Assembly (NCBI GenBank): GCA_937876865.1 | Contig: CALEFF010000060.1 | Location: 1 to 22,659, forward strand | Length of the DNA: 22,659 nucleotides | Source of the DNA: an uncultured Bacteroidales bacterium | Lineage (GTDB): Bacteria > Bacteroidota > Bacteroidia > Bacteroidales > P3 | Direction: 5' to 3' | Position numbers and translations under genes: made by a program | The notes under the pieces: generated by a model | What the model was told of the DNA's origin: nothing | What the model saw: the letters and a program-made list of their open reading frames with translations, nothing else | The model's database searches: none | Part shown: piece after piece, positions 1-8,024 of the stretch | Layout: the number at the start of each line of letters is the position of its first letter | Position numbering within the stretch: the stretch's first letter is position 1

Positions 1-498
1 CAAGGAGGTAAAGATGAGAAAAAGAGGAAAGGTGAAATTATTGACTATACTATCAATTTTGACAGAGAAAAATTCCGTGTAAAAGTATTGGAAACTGTTA
101 AAAGTACAGATAATATGGTGGATATTTCAGAAGCTAAAATTCTTGTATCAGGTGGACGTGGAGTTGGTACAAAAGAAGGCTTTGAAATGCTTGGTGAATT
201 AGCAAAATTATTAAAAGGAGAAGTTTCTTCTTCAAGGGCATGTGTTGATGCAGGAATAATAGGACACGAAAGACAAGTAGGACAAACAGGAAAAACTGTT
301 AGACCTGACCTTTACTTAGCTTGCGGTATCTCAGGTGCTATTCAACACCTTGCAGGTATGGAAGAAAGTGAATTAATTATTGCTATCAACAAAGATAAGT
401 TTGCTCCAATTATGTCGGTTGCAGATTTAGGAATTGTTGGTGATGCAAAGAAAATTATTCCTATCTTAACTGAAAAATTAAAACAAATAGTTAAATAA
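1..498 (+). CDS. etfA: Electron transfer flavoprotein alpha subunit, C-terminal part (5' end outside window)
   Basis: The frame is open from base 1, so 165 C-terminal residues are visible and the true start lies upstream; the internal TTG at 88 is not the start. The visible part is the FAD-binding domain of ETF alpha: a SGGRGVG loop, the VGQTGKTVRPDLYLACGISG stretch that wraps around FAD, and the closing INKDKFAPIMSVADLGIVGD segment. ETF alpha pairs with ETF beta to carry electrons between acyl-CoA dehydrogenases and a quinone, ferredoxin or NAD-linked partner in the cytoplasm. The partner genes are not in the window, so which dehydrogenase it serves cannot be said. The gene ends at a strong hairpin shared with convergent trmD. 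Confidence 0.95.
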   Translation, partial: QGGKDEKKRKGEIIDYTINFDREKFRVKVLETVKSTDNMVDISEAKILVSGGRGVGTKEGFEMLGELAKLLKGEVSSSRACVDAGIIGHERQVGQTGKTVRPDLYLACGISGAIQHLAGMEESELIIAINKDKFAPIMSVADLGIVGDAKKIIPILTEKLKQIVK

Positions 499-522
499 TT
501 TTTTCAAAGAATAAGTAAAATA

Positions 523-560
523 AAAGGCTGATTTATTTAATTAAATCAGCCTTTATTTTT
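523..560. terminator. Bidirectional intrinsic terminator between etfA and trmD
   Basis: A perfect 13-bp inverted repeat (523-535 and 542-554, arm AAAGGCTGATTTA) has a 6-nt loop. It is followed by T-rich sequence on the plus strand and by TTTTATTTTA on the minus strand. It sits between the converging stop codons of etfA and trmD and can serve both. Confidence 0.9.
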
Positions 561-563
561 TAT

Positions 564-1244
564 CTATTTATCATTTAATAATTCGGGACGGCGTTCTTTT
601 GTTCGCTTTAAGGCTTGTTCAAATCTCCATTCATCAATCTTTTTATCGTGTCCACTTAATAATACCTCAGGTACTTGCCAGCCTTTGTAATTTGCAGGTC
701 GTGTGTAAACAGGTGGAGAAACTAAATCTTGTTGAAAAGAATCGGTAAGAGCAGATGTTTCATCGTTCAACACACCTGGAAGAAGTCTTACAACACTATC
801 GGCAATAACCGCAGCAGCTAATTCTCCTCCGCTAAGGACATAATCTCCTATTGAAATTTCTCTTGTAATCAAATGCTCTCTAATGCGTTCATCAACTCCT
901 TTATAATGACCACAAAGTATGCAAATATTCTCTTTTAAGGCTAATTCGTTACTTAGGCTTTGCGACAACTTTTCTCCGTCAGGTGCTGTATAAATTATCT
1001 CATCGTAATGGTATTTTTTTTTCAAAAAATTAAGACAATTATCCACCGGTTCTATCTGCATAACCATGCCTGCTCCTCCTCCGTAAGGATAATCATCAAC
1101 ATTATGATTTTTGTTTAAGGAATAGTCTCTAAGATTATGAATTCCAACCTCAAACAACCCTTTGTCTTGTGCTCTTTTTAAGATACTTTGAGAAAATATC
1201 TCAGTAAACATATCTGGAAACAAAGTAATAATATCTATTCTCAT
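564..1244 (-). CDS. trmD: tRNA (guanine-N1)-methyltransferase TrmD
   Basis: TrmD methylates N1 of G37 next to the anticodon in a subset of tRNAs, using S-adenosylmethionine, and so prevents +1 frameshifting. The 226-residue protein has the usual length and the SPOUT trefoil-knot signatures: YGGGAGM (54-60), CGHYKGVDERI (111-121), ISIGDYVLSGGE (130-141), and the C-terminal YTRP...PEVLLSGHDKKI...WR block. The ATG start matches the family N-terminus (MRIDIITLFPDMF). It is transcribed alone here, without the rimM-rplS neighbours seen in many bacteria. A TATTTTTG -7 box lies 19 bp upstream of the start. Confidence 0.98.
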   Translation of the reverse strand: MRIDIITLFPDMFTEIFSQSILKRAQDKGLFEVGIHNLRDYSLNKNHNVDDYPYGGGAGMVMQIEPVDNCLNFLKKKYHYDEIIYTAPDGEKLSQSLSNELALKENICILCGHYKGVDERIREHLITREISIGDYVLSGGELAAAVIADSVVRLLPGVLNDETSALTDSFQQDLVSPPVYTRPANYKGWQVPEVLLSGHDKKIDEWRFEQALKRTKERRPELLNDK

Positions 1245-1262
1245 TTTCTATGTTTTTATTTA

Positions 1263-1270
1263 CAAAAATA
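1263..1270 (-). promoter_or_regulatory. Candidate -7 promoter box for trmD
   Basis: On the minus strand this reads TATTTTTG, matching the Bacteroidetes TAnnTTTG box, 19 bp upstream of the trmD ATG. No TTG is seen at the expected -33 position, so the call rests on the -7 box and its location. Confidence 0.45.
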
Positions 1271-1284
1271 GAAAAAAAAACTAT

Positions 1285-1321
1285 TTTGTGTACGTTTTTC
1301 GTTGTTTTATTCGTATATTTG
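1285..1321 (+). promoter_or_regulatory. Candidate promoter for the 1348 operon
   Basis: A TATATTTG box at 1314-1321 matches TAnnTTTG and lies 26 bp before the ATG at 1348. The nearest TTTG upstream is at 1285-1288, 25 nt away, longer than the usual 19-20, so the -33 assignment is weak. It faces away from the trmD promoter box. Confidence 0.5.
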
Positions 1322-1347
1322 CCGTTTAAAACTAAAATAATATAATT

Positions 1348-2775
1348 ATGTTTATGAGAAGAAACTATCGTTTTATTCTTTGTATTTTAATAGCAATCTT
1401 ATCTTTTAATCAAGGTGTTGCACAAGTTAGACAATATAAGCATCTTCCTGATTTTGATTATGCTGATTATGATAAACATTTAAAATTTATGAATACACCG
1501 TTTGCAATGGTGGGGCAAACTCTTTATTTGCAAGATGTACCTGATTCTGCTCTAAATAAGTTCTTTTTTGTTGGCAATATTGCAATTCCAGAAAAAGATG
1601 ATGACACAGGAGTAGAATATTATAAACTTTCGAGAATGAGTCCTGAAAGAATACAATCACTTAAAGGAGAATGGTTTGTTGTAGCAGATTATGTAGCAGA
1701 CCAATTTGCATTTGCTAAGATTTTCAATGCAGATTACTATATGCAAGATTTCACTAAAATGCAATATCCTTTTATGAAACTTGTTATTGGCTCAACTGGT
1801 GATACTATCTTTTACAATTATCAAAATTATTATAATCGTTATAATTTTCCTTTCACACCTATGAGTTATTATAACGAAAATAAAAATCAATATCCTGTAA
1901 GTAAATGGTCTAATGAGGATATAAATCTTGTTGATTATGACACTAATAGCAATTATGCTCACCTTCCTATGCGTTTAGTTGGATATAAAATTACTCTTCC
2001 TGTGGTTACTGATGCTACATTAAAGAGATTATTCAACGGAACAAAACTTTATAATTACGATGACGATAGTCGTAAATATTCTTTCACCGATTATCCTATT
2101 GGAAAGGCAAAACTATTAGCAGGAAAGACATTTACTGTTGCCGATTGGTGTCATAGTGCAGAAAACTTAACAGATGTGTACTTGAAATTAGTACAAAAAG
2201 GAGGTCGTGATACGGTTTATTACAAATATCCTACAATTAAGGAACGTGGAGAGTTTGATTTTGTAATTGAGGCTTACTATAAGAAAATTAGGGCTTACTA
2301 TAAAGACAAGGATTTTGTGGTTCGTGGAGATAAATTTCCGTTAACTGTTATTGATTTACGTTGGAAAAGACCTATAACAGTTAAACAAGGTGATATTTTT
2401 CATTGTTTAGACTTTGTAGTAAAAGACGGAAAGTTCCAAATGTTGATGCGAAACGAAAAAGGAAGAAAATTCTACATGCCAGCCGATTTTAATTTAGGCG
2501 ACAGATTAAGTTTTGATCTTTATTTAGCAGACGGAAATAAAGTTTTGAAATACAAAGACACTTATCCTACATATCATAAAGCAATCTTACAAAAAGAATT
2601 AATAAAAGATATGACAATGGATATGGCATTTCTTTCTTGGGGTAAAGCAGACAGAGAAGTATTAAACAATTTCGATGGAAGTAATCGACATTGGTTTTAC
2701 ATGGGAAATATTTACATTATTTTCCGCAACAATAAACTTTTCCGTGTTGCAATGATTCCGGTAGAATTAAGATAA
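1348..2775 (+). CDS. Secreted protein of unknown function, 475 aa
   Basis: I do not recognise a family. The N-terminus (MFMRRNYRFILCILIAILSFNQGVAQ) is a clear signal peptide with a basic start, a hydrophobic core and a likely cleavage near residue 26, so the product should be periplasmic or outer-membrane associated. There is no lipobox cysteine. The mature part is rich in Tyr, Asp and Lys, with many alternating hydrophobic segments that suggest beta structure, and I see no catalytic motif. A second ATG two codons in (1354) is an equally possible start. It is the first gene after a candidate promoter, and the TPR gene begins 10 nt after its stop, so the two are probably cotranscribed. Confidence 0.85.
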   Translation: MFMRRNYRFILCILIAILSFNQGVAQVRQYKHLPDFDYADYDKHLKFMNTPFAMVGQTLYLQDVPDSALNKFFFVGNIAIPEKDDDTGVEYYKLSRMSPERIQSLKGEWFVVADYVADQFAFAKIFNADYYMQDFTKMQYPFMKLVIGSTGDTIFYNYQNYYNRYNFPFTPMSYYNENKNQYPVSKWSNEDINLVDYDTNSNYAHLPMRLVGYKITLPVVTDATLKRLFNGTKLYNYDDDSRKYSFTDYPIGKAKLLAGKTFTVADWCHSAENLTDVYLKLVQKGGRDTVYYKYPTIKERGEFDFVIEAYYKKIRAYYKDKDFVVRGDKFPLTVIDLRWKRPITVKQGDIFHCLDFVVKDGKFQMLMRNEKGRKFYMPADFNLGDRLSFDLYLADGNKVLKYKDTYPTYHKAILQKELIKDMTMDMAFLSWGKADREVLNNFDGSNRHWFYMGNIYIIFRNNKLFRVAMIPVELR

Positions 2776-2785
2776 ATATCATACA

Positions 2786-4471
2786 ATGAATTATCAAGAC
2801 GAGAACGAAGAGATTGATTATTTAATAAACGACTTCAAAAATAAAGTAGAAAATAAAGCAAACTTAATTTTCTATGATATAGATGAATGGTTGGATATCA
2901 TAGACTTCTTTTCGATTGAGAATTACCAAAAATATTATTTAGAAAAAGCCATACAATTAGCCTATAAGCAATATCCAGATAACGAAGAAGTTATTGTTAG
3001 AAAAGCAGACTTTATTGCAGAGATCGATTACAAAAAAGCTCTTGTTTATCTATTAGCAGAAAAAAAGCGATTAAAGAATCCAGAACACCTAACCCTTCTT
3101 GCCTATCAAGGAGCTAAAATCCTATCAAAAAACAACAAAAACAAAGAAGCTTTAAACACTGCTCAAGAATGTTTAAAGCACAAAGTAAATGAATATATAT
3201 TAAATCTAATAGCATACCAATACATAAGGCTATTTAAATATGAAGAAGCTTCAAAATATTTGATAAAAGCATTTGAGATTTGCTATAACAACTACACAAA
3301 AAACCGAGCAGAAGAAGTAAGAAGTTATGGAGCAAGGGATTTTTTGTGTGCAGGCACTACAATTGCCGATGGATTGATTAGCACAACAAGCCTATTATGT
3401 AAAATAGAAAACAAATACAAGGAAATTTTCTATCCAATAGTTGAAAAATTCGTAGAATACGACCCTCAAAATCTATCGTATTGGGAAATGATTGCTGAAT
3501 TTTATGAAAAATGTGAAGATTACCCAAAGGCTTTAAATGCGTGTGAATACTATCTTTGTCTAAAACCCGATGATTTAGATATGATTAGAAGAAAATATCT
3601 AAACTATATCGATAGCGGAAATAAGAAAGATAGAATAAAAATCTTAGAAAAAATAATAGAATTATTAGAAATAAAACTCCAAAACAAAACCTTACTAAAC
3701 CAAACTCGCAATGATTTATTAAATACCTATGGAGTAACATACAAAGAAATAATAAATATATATTTAGAAGAAAATAAAATTCAAGAATGTGAAGATATAT
3801 GCAAGGAAATTCTTAAAAAGAGTCTTCAATACCCTTTTTTCTCGCAAGAAATACTATTTACAAAATCATATATCTACCACACTCTATCTCGCATTTACCT
3901 TGAATTAGAAAAATATAATTTAGCAGAAACTTACGCTGCAAAGATACTTGAAATAGAACCAGAGAATTATTCTGCAAAAATAGCATATAGCGAATTACTT
4001 TTAATTATTGGTAAATTTGAACAAGCAGAAGAACTTTTCCAAAGCATATACGATTCCATTGAAGAGAATATTGCAGAATTAAAATCAAAGAAATATCCAA
4101 ACGAATTAAAGTTGGAAGAGCAATATTCTTTACTTACTATGCTATTTACAACTTGGGCAAAAAGTTTCTTTGTAGAAAATAGTGGAGATGCATCGTTAAA
4201 TCTTTTAAACAATTTAATAGAAGAATTACTAACAGCAGATTATGTTGAGGATTGTTTGTACACTGCCTTTGCAACCTATATTGAAATAGTTACTCACACA
4301 AATACCCATACCAACAACTTAGAAAAATACATCACAGAGGCTATTGATATGTATGGTCCTTTATTATTAGAGGATTTAATGGAGGTTCTTGCTCTTGAAA
4401 AAAATGAAAAATTACGTTTATTCCTTGAAGAATTACAAGAATATTTTGATAACGATGAAGAAATTAATTAG
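2786..4471 (+). CDS. Tetratricopeptide-repeat protein, 561 aa
   Basis: There is no signal peptide, so it is probably cytoplasmic. TPR-like helix pairs are visible at about residues 135-165 (YEEASKYLIKAFEIC), 229-267 (WEMIAEFYEKCEDYPKALNA...LKPDD) and 360-425 (SRIYLELEKYNLAETYAAKILEIEPEN, then GKFEQAEELFQSIY). These carry the Trp/Leu-Gly/Tyr-Ala-Pro spacing of the repeat. The rest is also helical and acidic, and the C-terminal tail is rich in Glu and Asp. TPR proteins are protein-binding scaffolds and the partner here is unknown. The last 17 nt overlap the start of the DedA gene, which implies translational coupling. Confidence 0.9.
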   Translation: MNYQDENEEIDYLINDFKNKVENKANLIFYDIDEWLDIIDFFSIENYQKYYLEKAIQLAYKQYPDNEEVIVRKADFIAEIDYKKALVYLLAEKKRLKNPEHLTLLAYQGAKILSKNNKNKEALNTAQECLKHKVNEYILNLIAYQYIRLFKYEEASKYLIKAFEICYNNYTKNRAEEVRSYGARDFLCAGTTIADGLISTTSLLCKIENKYKEIFYPIVEKFVEYDPQNLSYWEMIAEFYEKCEDYPKALNACEYYLCLKPDDLDMIRRKYLNYIDSGNKKDRIKILEKIIELLEIKLQNKTLLNQTRNDLLNTYGVTYKEIINIYLEENKIQECEDICKEILKKSLQYPFFSQEILFTKSYIYHTLSRIYLELEKYNLAETYAAKILEIEPENYSAKIAYSELLLIIGKFEQAEELFQSIYDSIEENIAELKSKKYPNELKLEEQYSLLTMLFTTWAKSFFVENSGDASLNLLNNLIEELLTADYVEDCLYTAFATYIEIVTHTNTHTNNLEKYITEAIDMYGPLLLEDLMEVLALEKNEKLRLFLEELQEYFDNDEEIN

Positions 4472-5189
4472 TAAATTTATTATTTGCTTGTTTTTTACAG
4501 GCATCAGTATGACAACCTTTGCTCAAACAGAGACACCTGCCCCTAAGAGCGAAGAAAAAACAATTATTGAACAAGTTACCTCTTGGTATATGGATAATAT
4601 GAACTACGGAACAGTAACTTTACTTATGGCAATAGAGAGTAGTTTTATTCCTTTCCCTTCTGAGGTAGTTGTTCCGCCTGCTGCTTACAAGGCATTAGAG
4701 GAAGAAAGCAATATGAACATAGTTTTAGTCGTTGTTTTTGCAACTTTGGGAGCTATAATAGGGGCTTTAATAAATTATTACTTAGCATTTTGGCTTGGAA
4801 GACCAATTATTTATAAGTTTGTAGAAACTCGCTTTGGTAAAATGTGTCTTCTAAGCAAAGAAAAAGTAGAAAAAGCTGAACAATATTTCGATAAACACGG
4901 CAAAAGTTCAACTTTTATTGGTCGTTTAGTACCTGGAATCCGTCAATTAATATCTATTCCTGCTGGATTGGCAAAAATGAATGTTGTTAGTTTCATTTGC
5001 TTCACTGCCTTAGGGGCAGGTATTTGGAATATCTTGTTAGCCGTTTTGGGATATATAGGACATGGAAATAAAGAGTTGATTGACCAATATAGTCACGAAC
5101 TTTCTTACATCCTTCTCGGATTAGGCGTTTTATTTGTAATCTATTTAATATACAAAGGCGTATCAAAAAAGAAGACTCCAAAACAATAA
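4455..5189 (+). CDS. DedA family membrane protein (lipid scramblase/flippase family)
   Basis: DedA/SNARE-associated proteins are inner-membrane proteins linked to undecaprenyl-phosphate or phospholipid recycling and to membrane homeostasis. The 244-residue product carries the family signatures ESSFIPFPSE (61-70) and the re-entrant loop with two arginines, GRLVPGIRQLISIPAG (156-171, R157 and R163). Hydrophobic helices lie near 86-115, 176-202 and 216-234. I chose the ATG at 4455 because it begins a good signal-like segment (MKKLISKF...TTFAQ); an in-frame ATG at 4389 would add 22 residues encoded inside the TPR gene. The stop codon overlaps the apparent aroE start by 4 nt. Confidence 0.92.
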   Translation: MKKLISKFIICLFFTGISMTTFAQTETPAPKSEEKTIIEQVTSWYMDNMNYGTVTLLMAIESSFIPFPSEVVVPPAAYKALEEESNMNIVLVVVFATLGAIIGALINYYLAFWLGRPIIYKFVETRFGKMCLLSKEKVEKAEQYFDKHGKSSTFIGRLVPGIRQLISIPAGLAKMNVVSFICFTALGAGIWNILLAVLGYIGHGNKELIDQYSHELSYILLGLGVLFVIYLIYKGVSKKKTPKQ

Positions 5190-5926
5190 GTTACGGACTT
5201 ATAGGTTTTCCTCTCTCCCACTCTTATTCCAAAAAGCATTTTGATGAAAAATTTGCTCGTTTGGAAATAGATTGTGAATTTAATCTTTACGAAATAAAAC
5301 AAATAGAACAAGTCGTAAATTTAATTCATAAAGAGAAAAATCTCAATGGCTTTTGTGTTACAATGCCCTATAAAGAACAAATATTATCTTATTTAAACAC
5401 TCTTAGTTCTACTGCAAAGGCTTGTAGGAATGTCAATTGCGTAAAAATAATTCGTCAAAACAACAAAATAGAACTTCAAGGCTACAATACCGATGCTTTT
5501 GGTTTTGAACATAGTCTTTTAAATCTACTTAATATTAAAGTAATTAAACAAGCCTATATATTAGGAAGCGGAGGAGTAGCCAAGACTATCTCTTTTGTGT
5601 TAAACAAACACAACCTCAAATACAAAATTGTGAGTCGCAATCCAAAAGAAGAACAAATTTCTTACAATCAAATGAATGAAGAATTTAGCGATAACACTCT
5701 CTTTATCAATGCTTCACCCGTAGGAATGCACTCTTTAAAAGATAAAACACCAGATATTGAATTTAAAAAACTAAATTCCTCTCATCAAATTTTTGATTTA
5801 ATTTATAATCCTTCTCCAACCCTGCTAATGAAAAAAGCAAGAGAAAAAGGTGCGAAAGTAATTAACGGAGCAGATATGTTATTTTATCAAGCAGAAAAAG
5901 CGTGGGAAATATGGCAATCAAAATAA
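5186..5926 (+). CDS. aroE: Shikimate dehydrogenase AroE, apparently with an ATA start
   Basis: AroE reduces 3-dehydroshikimate to shikimate with NADPH in chorismate synthesis. All landmarks are present when read from 5186: the shikimate-binding SHSYS (S13, S15), catalytic Lys63 in VTMPYK, NTD (101-103) with catalytic Asp103, the nucleotide loop GSGG (127-130), NASPVGMHS, and C-terminal NGADMLFYQAEKAWEIW. The frame has no ATG, GTG or TTG close enough to include the conserved N-terminus. The first usable codon is ATA at 5186, which forms an ATAA overlap with the DedA stop where a normal ATGA would be expected. A TTG at 5261 would remove the first 25 residues including the substrate-binding serines. 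Length (246 aa) is normal for the family. The 3' end overlaps the next gene by 16 nt. Confidence 0.9.
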   Translation: MSYGLIGFPLSHSYSKKHFDEKFARLEIDCEFNLYEIKQIEQVVNLIHKEKNLNGFCVTMPYKEQILSYLNTLSSTAKACRNVNCVKIIRQNNKIELQGYNTDAFGFEHSLLNLLNIKVIKQAYILGSGGVAKTISFVLNKHNLKYKIVSRNPKEEQISYNQMNEEFSDNTLFINASPVGMHSLKDKTPDIEFKKLNSSHQIFDLIYNPSPTLLMKKAREKGAKVINGADMLFYQAEKAWEIWQSK

Positions 5927-6573
5927 TCATAATTGTTGTTTGTATAATTTTGAGTTACAACAAAACACTTGGAAACGCAATTAGTAATTTGAACACGTTT
6001 TTCCACGAATCATTTCACGCACTAACCTCTTTAATCTTAGGCAATAAAGTAAAAGAAATAGAATTTGACACCTCGGCAGAGGGAAGTTGCAAAAGCATAA
6101 GCAAAAGTAAATTCAGAACCGTTTTATGCTCTCTTTCAGGCTATATAGGTTGTGCTTTATTAAGTTTACTCTTCATTTTCTGCATTAAAGAACAAGTTAC
6201 ACACATTACTTTTATTATATTGACTTGTTTGTCATTTTTTATACTCATGCTTTACATTAGAAAAACTTACGCATTGGTTTGGACAATTTGTTTTGCTTGC
6301 ATTAACTTGGCCTTCTTTCTACTTCCAACGCCTATTTTAATAGAAAAGTACATCTTATTCACCTATTCTACAATCATTCTTATTGAAAACACAAAAGCCT
6401 GCTGTTCTATATTTTATCTATCTATCTTTAAAGCAAAAAAAAGTGGTGATTGCCATATTCTTGCCAAAATAACCAAAATTCCAGCTTTTATTTGGAGTAC
6501 TATTTTCAACGCAATAAACTGTTGGGTTTTATATCGATTTATACAACTCTGCTTTTTAGAAAATTATCTCTAA
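5911..6573 (+). CDS. M50B-like membrane metallopeptidase family protein
   Basis: This is a 220-residue hydrophobic protein. An HExxH zinc motif (HESFH, residues 32-36) sits in the sequence FFHESFHALTSLILG, right after a hydrophobic N-terminus, which is the arrangement of the M50B-like peptidase family. Four or five further hydrophobic helices follow (about 66-85, 93-115, 120-140, 145-165, 190-212). The proteolytic substrate is unknown. The start at ATG 5911 overlaps aroE by 16 nt; a GTG at 5902 would add three residues. It lies in the same transcription unit as aroE, but nothing suggests a functional link. Confidence 0.75.
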   Translation: MAIKIIIIVVCIILSYNKTLGNAISNLNTFFHESFHALTSLILGNKVKEIEFDTSAEGSCKSISKSKFRTVLCSLSGYIGCALLSLLFIFCIKEQVTHITFIILTCLSFFILMLYIRKTYALVWTICFACINLAFFLLPTPILIEKYILFTYSTIILIENTKACCSIFYLSIFKAKKSGDCHILAKITKIPAFIWSTIFNAINCWVLYRFIQLCFLENYL

Positions 6574-6581
6574 GAGATAAT
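6563..6581. repeat. 9-bp inverted repeat over the M50-like gene stop codon
   Basis: ATTATCTCT (6563-6571) is followed after one base by its reverse complement AGAGATAAT (6573-6581). As RNA this would fold as a stem of about 7 bp with a small loop at the stop codon. It is followed by A-rich, not T-rich, sequence, so it is not a standard terminator for the plus-strand genes. Confidence 0.6.
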
Positions 6582-6641
6582 AAAATAAAACAAAGAAAAA
6601 ATAAAATAAAGCAAAGAAAAAAAATAATAAAACAAAGAATA
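6580..6641 (+). repeat. Three tandem A-rich repeats of about 21 bp
   Basis: Unit 1 (6580-6600) and unit 2 (6601-6621) are identical over 21 bp except for one A/G difference. Unit 3 (6622-6641) is a diverged copy. The shared core is a run of A/T followed by (A/G)CAAAGAA, and the CAAAG cores fall exactly 21 nt apart (6591, 6612, 6633). The array fills most of the gap between the M50-like gene and panD, just upstream of the panD -7 box. Similar units recur at 18651-18675 and 20714-20774. Confidence 0.8.
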
Positions 6642-6661
6642 ATTTTCTCAATTATAATTCA

Positions 6662-6669
6662 TAACTTTG
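6662..6669 (+). promoter_or_regulatory. Candidate -7 promoter box for panD
   Basis: TAACTTTG matches TAnnTTTG and lies 24 bp upstream of the panD ATG. No TTG is visible at the expected -33 position (only T-rich sequence near 6643). It supports a separate transcript starting at panD. Confidence 0.45.
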
Positions 6670-6693
6670 CAAGCTGAAAAAAATGAAATTGTA

Positions 6694-7038
6694 ATGCAAA
6701 TAGAAGTTGTAAAATCAAAAATACATAGAGTTGCTGTTACCGAAGCAGATTTGAATTACATTGGCTCAATCACCATAGACGAAGACTTAATGGAGGCAGC
6801 CAACATAATAGAAAACGAAAGAGTTTATATATACAACATAAACAACGGAGAAAGATTTGACACCTACGTTATAAAAGGCGAAAGAGGCTCAGGAAAGATT
6901 TGTCTTAATGGAGCAGCTGCACGATTAGTTCAAGTAGGCGATATAGTGATAATTGTTTCATTTGCTACTATGGACTTTGAAGAAGCAAAAACTCATAAAC
7001 CAACCGTAATCTTTCCAAAAAACAATAAAGTAGTTTAA
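6694..7038 (+). CDS. panD: Aspartate 1-decarboxylase PanD
   Basis: PanD makes beta-alanine from L-aspartate for pantothenate and coenzyme A. It is made as a pro-enzyme that cleaves itself between Gly24 and Ser25 to form the pyruvoyl cofactor, and the site is intact here as YIGSITID (G24-S25). Other family blocks are MQIEVVKSKIHRVAVTEADL at the N-terminus, INNGERFDTYVI, and GAAARLVQVGDIVIIVSF. The start was set at ATG 6694, which gives the conserved N-terminus and 114 residues, the usual size; a TTG at 6667 would overlap the -7 box. The next gene begins 3 nt downstream. Confidence 0.96.
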   Translation: MQIEVVKSKIHRVAVTEADLNYIGSITIDEDLMEAANIIENERVYIYNINNGERFDTYVIKGERGSGKICLNGAAARLVQVGDIVIIVSFATMDFEEAKTHKPTVIFPKNNKVV

Positions 7039-7041
7039 TCC

Positions 7042-8022
7042 TTGAAATCAAAACTTAGAAATATTCTTCAAACCCTTTTCTTCGCTGTATTAGGTTTTGC
7101 TTTTATTTGGTGGTTTTGGACAAAACTCGAAACAGGAGAAAAGACTCAAATCTGGGATTCATTAAAACAAACTAATTATCTTTGGTTTACTTTGGCCATT
7201 GCCATAAGTCTATTTTCTCATTACGTAAGAGCACTGCGTTGGAGATTGATGAGCGAAACTTTTTCTTGTAAAGTATCTCGTACAAATAGTTTTTTAGCCG
7301 TAATGAGTGGCTATTTAACTAATTTAGCAGTACCAAGACTTGGAGAAGTTGTGCGTTGTACAATGTTGAAACAAAGCGATGGTATTCCAATTGAAAAATC
7401 GCTCGGCACAATCGTAACAGAAAGAATAATAGATATGATTCTTTTTGCTATATTGCTTTTAACAACAATAGTTATTCAAAAAGATTTACTATTTAATTAT
7501 ATAGAAAAAAACCTTAATCTCAATATAGATAACCTTATTCAACTCTTTATAATAGGAATTGTAATACTTGTGATTGTAGTAGCATTGTTTTTGGCATTCA
7601 AACGAAAAATTCAGCACAATAAGACCTACAATAAGACAAAAGATTTGATAAAAGGATTCTTAGAAGGAATTAAAAGTATTTTTAAATTAAAAAATCCTTG
7701 GCTTTTTATTTTTTATTCCATACTTATTTGGGCTTTATGGATTTTGGGGACTTTTGTTTGCTTTCAATGTTTAAACGAAACCGATATACTAACCCCTATT
7801 CAAGCCTTAGTAACAACTGTTTTAGGAGCCTTTGGCCCTATGATAACTCCCGGAGGCATAGGCCTGCAACCAGCAATCTTTGCAGAAGTATTAGAAACCT
7901 ACACAATATCAAGACCAATAGGCTATGTATGCGGTTGGTTAAATTGGTTAAGTTCACAAGTTGGTACAATAGTTGTAGGATTGATTGCCTTTATCTACTT
8001 TTCCACTAAAAAGAAAAAATAA
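7042..8022 (+). CDS. Flippase-like integral membrane protein (LPG synthase TM / YbhN-AglD family)
   Basis: This 326-residue polytopic protein has about eight hydrophobic helices. It carries the blocks typical of the lysylphosphatidylglycerol-synthase transmembrane family: HYVRALRWRLM near residue 55, NLAVPRLGEVVRC near 95, GTIVTERIIDM near 120, and a glycine-rich GAFGPMITPGGIGLQPAIF near 260. The family is thought to translocate lipids or lipid-linked intermediates, and the substrate here is unknown. The start is a TTG 3 nt after the panD stop; no ATG or GTG is available nearby and the TTG gives a full N-terminal helix. It sits between panD and rfaE2 in a compact plus-strand operon. Confidence 0.88.
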   Translation: MKSKLRNILQTLFFAVLGFAFIWWFWTKLETGEKTQIWDSLKQTNYLWFTLAIAISLFSHYVRALRWRLMSETFSCKVSRTNSFLAVMSGYLTNLAVPRLGEVVRCTMLKQSDGIPIEKSLGTIVTERIIDMILFAILLLTTIVIQKDLLFNYIEKNLNLNIDNLIQLFIIGIVILVIVVALFLAFKRKIQHNKTYNKTKDLIKGFLEGIKSIFKLKNPWLFIFYSILIWALWILGTFVCFQCLNETDILTPIQALVTTVLGAFGPMITPGGIGLQPAIFAEVLETYTISRPIGYVCGWLNWLSSQVGTIVVGLIAFIYFSTKKKK

Positions 8023-8024
8023 TT

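Noticed and set aside
4389..4454. Extended N-terminus for the DedA protein
   Set aside because: The extra 22 codons lie inside the TPR gene and precede a proper signal-like N-terminus starting at 4455.
6580..6641. CRISPR array
   Set aside because: The units are contiguous, A-rich and without unique spacers, and no cas gene is present.
6450..6677. 75-codon plus-strand ORF across the end of the M50-like gene
   Set aside because: It lies in another frame of that gene and runs into the A-rich repeat array, where the Lys/Gln/Arg repeats are a by-product of the DNA repeat.
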